A stretch of DNA of 5,356 nucleotides, taken from an uncultured Bacilli bacterium. GTDB lineage: Bacteria; Bacillota_I; Bacilli_A; RF39; UBA660. Position numbers and translations under genes: made by a program. The first letter of the stretch is position 1; every line of letters starts with the position of its first letter. The notes below the pieces were generated by a model, which was not told the origin of the DNA, ran no database searches, and worked only from the letters and a program-made list of their open reading frames with translations. Location: positions 1 to 5,356 of the forward strand of contig CAKPHZ010000040.1 of NCBI GenBank assembly GCA_934162265.1, written 5' to 3'. Below are positions 5,312-5,356 of the stretch, one piece after another.

Positions 5312-5340
5312 ACATCCCTCGTGGGATGTTTTATTTTATT
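5312..5340 (+). terminator. Intrinsic terminator of ylmH
   Basis: ACATCCC (5312-5318) pairs with GGGATGT (5323-5329) around the 4-nt loop TCGT. A U-rich tract TTTTATTTTATT follows from 5329. It lies 31 nt past the ylmH stop codon and should end its transcript. Confidence 0.88.
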
Positions 5341-5356
5341 CCAATTTTTAGTATAA

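Overview
The window is AT-rich DNA (roughly 30% GC by eye) from a low-GC Gram-positive bacterium (Firmicutes/Bacillota). Three things point there: the protein families (ClpC with a short middle domain, CwlJ, YlmH), strong AGGAGG-type ribosome binding sites, and a probable L13 leader RNA. TGG codons encode Trp and every gene ends in TAA or TAG, so nothing suggests a mycoplasma code. A CwlJ-type germination hydrolase implies an endospore former or a recent descendant of one. I cannot name the genus.

Layout. On the minus strand, read right to left, come cwlJ (4414-3989), clpC (3890-1593), a hairpin terminator overlapping the clpC stop codon, a long AT-rich gap, then rplM (863-411) and rpsI (421-2). 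The gap holds a near-consensus promoter and a structured leader for rplM. On the plus strand is ylmH (4588-5280), divergent from cwlJ. It ends in two back-to-back hairpins that can terminate transcription from both sides.

Function. rplM-rpsI is the standard L13-S9 operon. Its reading frames overlap by 11 nt, and the S9 Shine-Dalgarno lies inside the L13 coding sequence. ClpC is the unfoldase of the ClpCP protease; it keeps both ATPase modules, the ClpP-docking VGF tripeptide and the two N-domain glutamates that bind phosphoarginine in Bacillus ClpC. No ctsR, mcsA, mcsB or CtsR operator lies beside it. CwlJ degrades spore cortex during germination and has a possible sigma-E-type promoter. YlmH is an S4-domain RNA-binding protein linked to ribosome quality control and lies outside any visible ylm/divIVA cluster.

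I see no mobile element, CRISPR array, tRNA or rRNA, and no clearly new system. The least explained part is the gap 986-1573, which has a nested inverted repeat at 1510-1552 and overlapping small open frames of doubtful reality.
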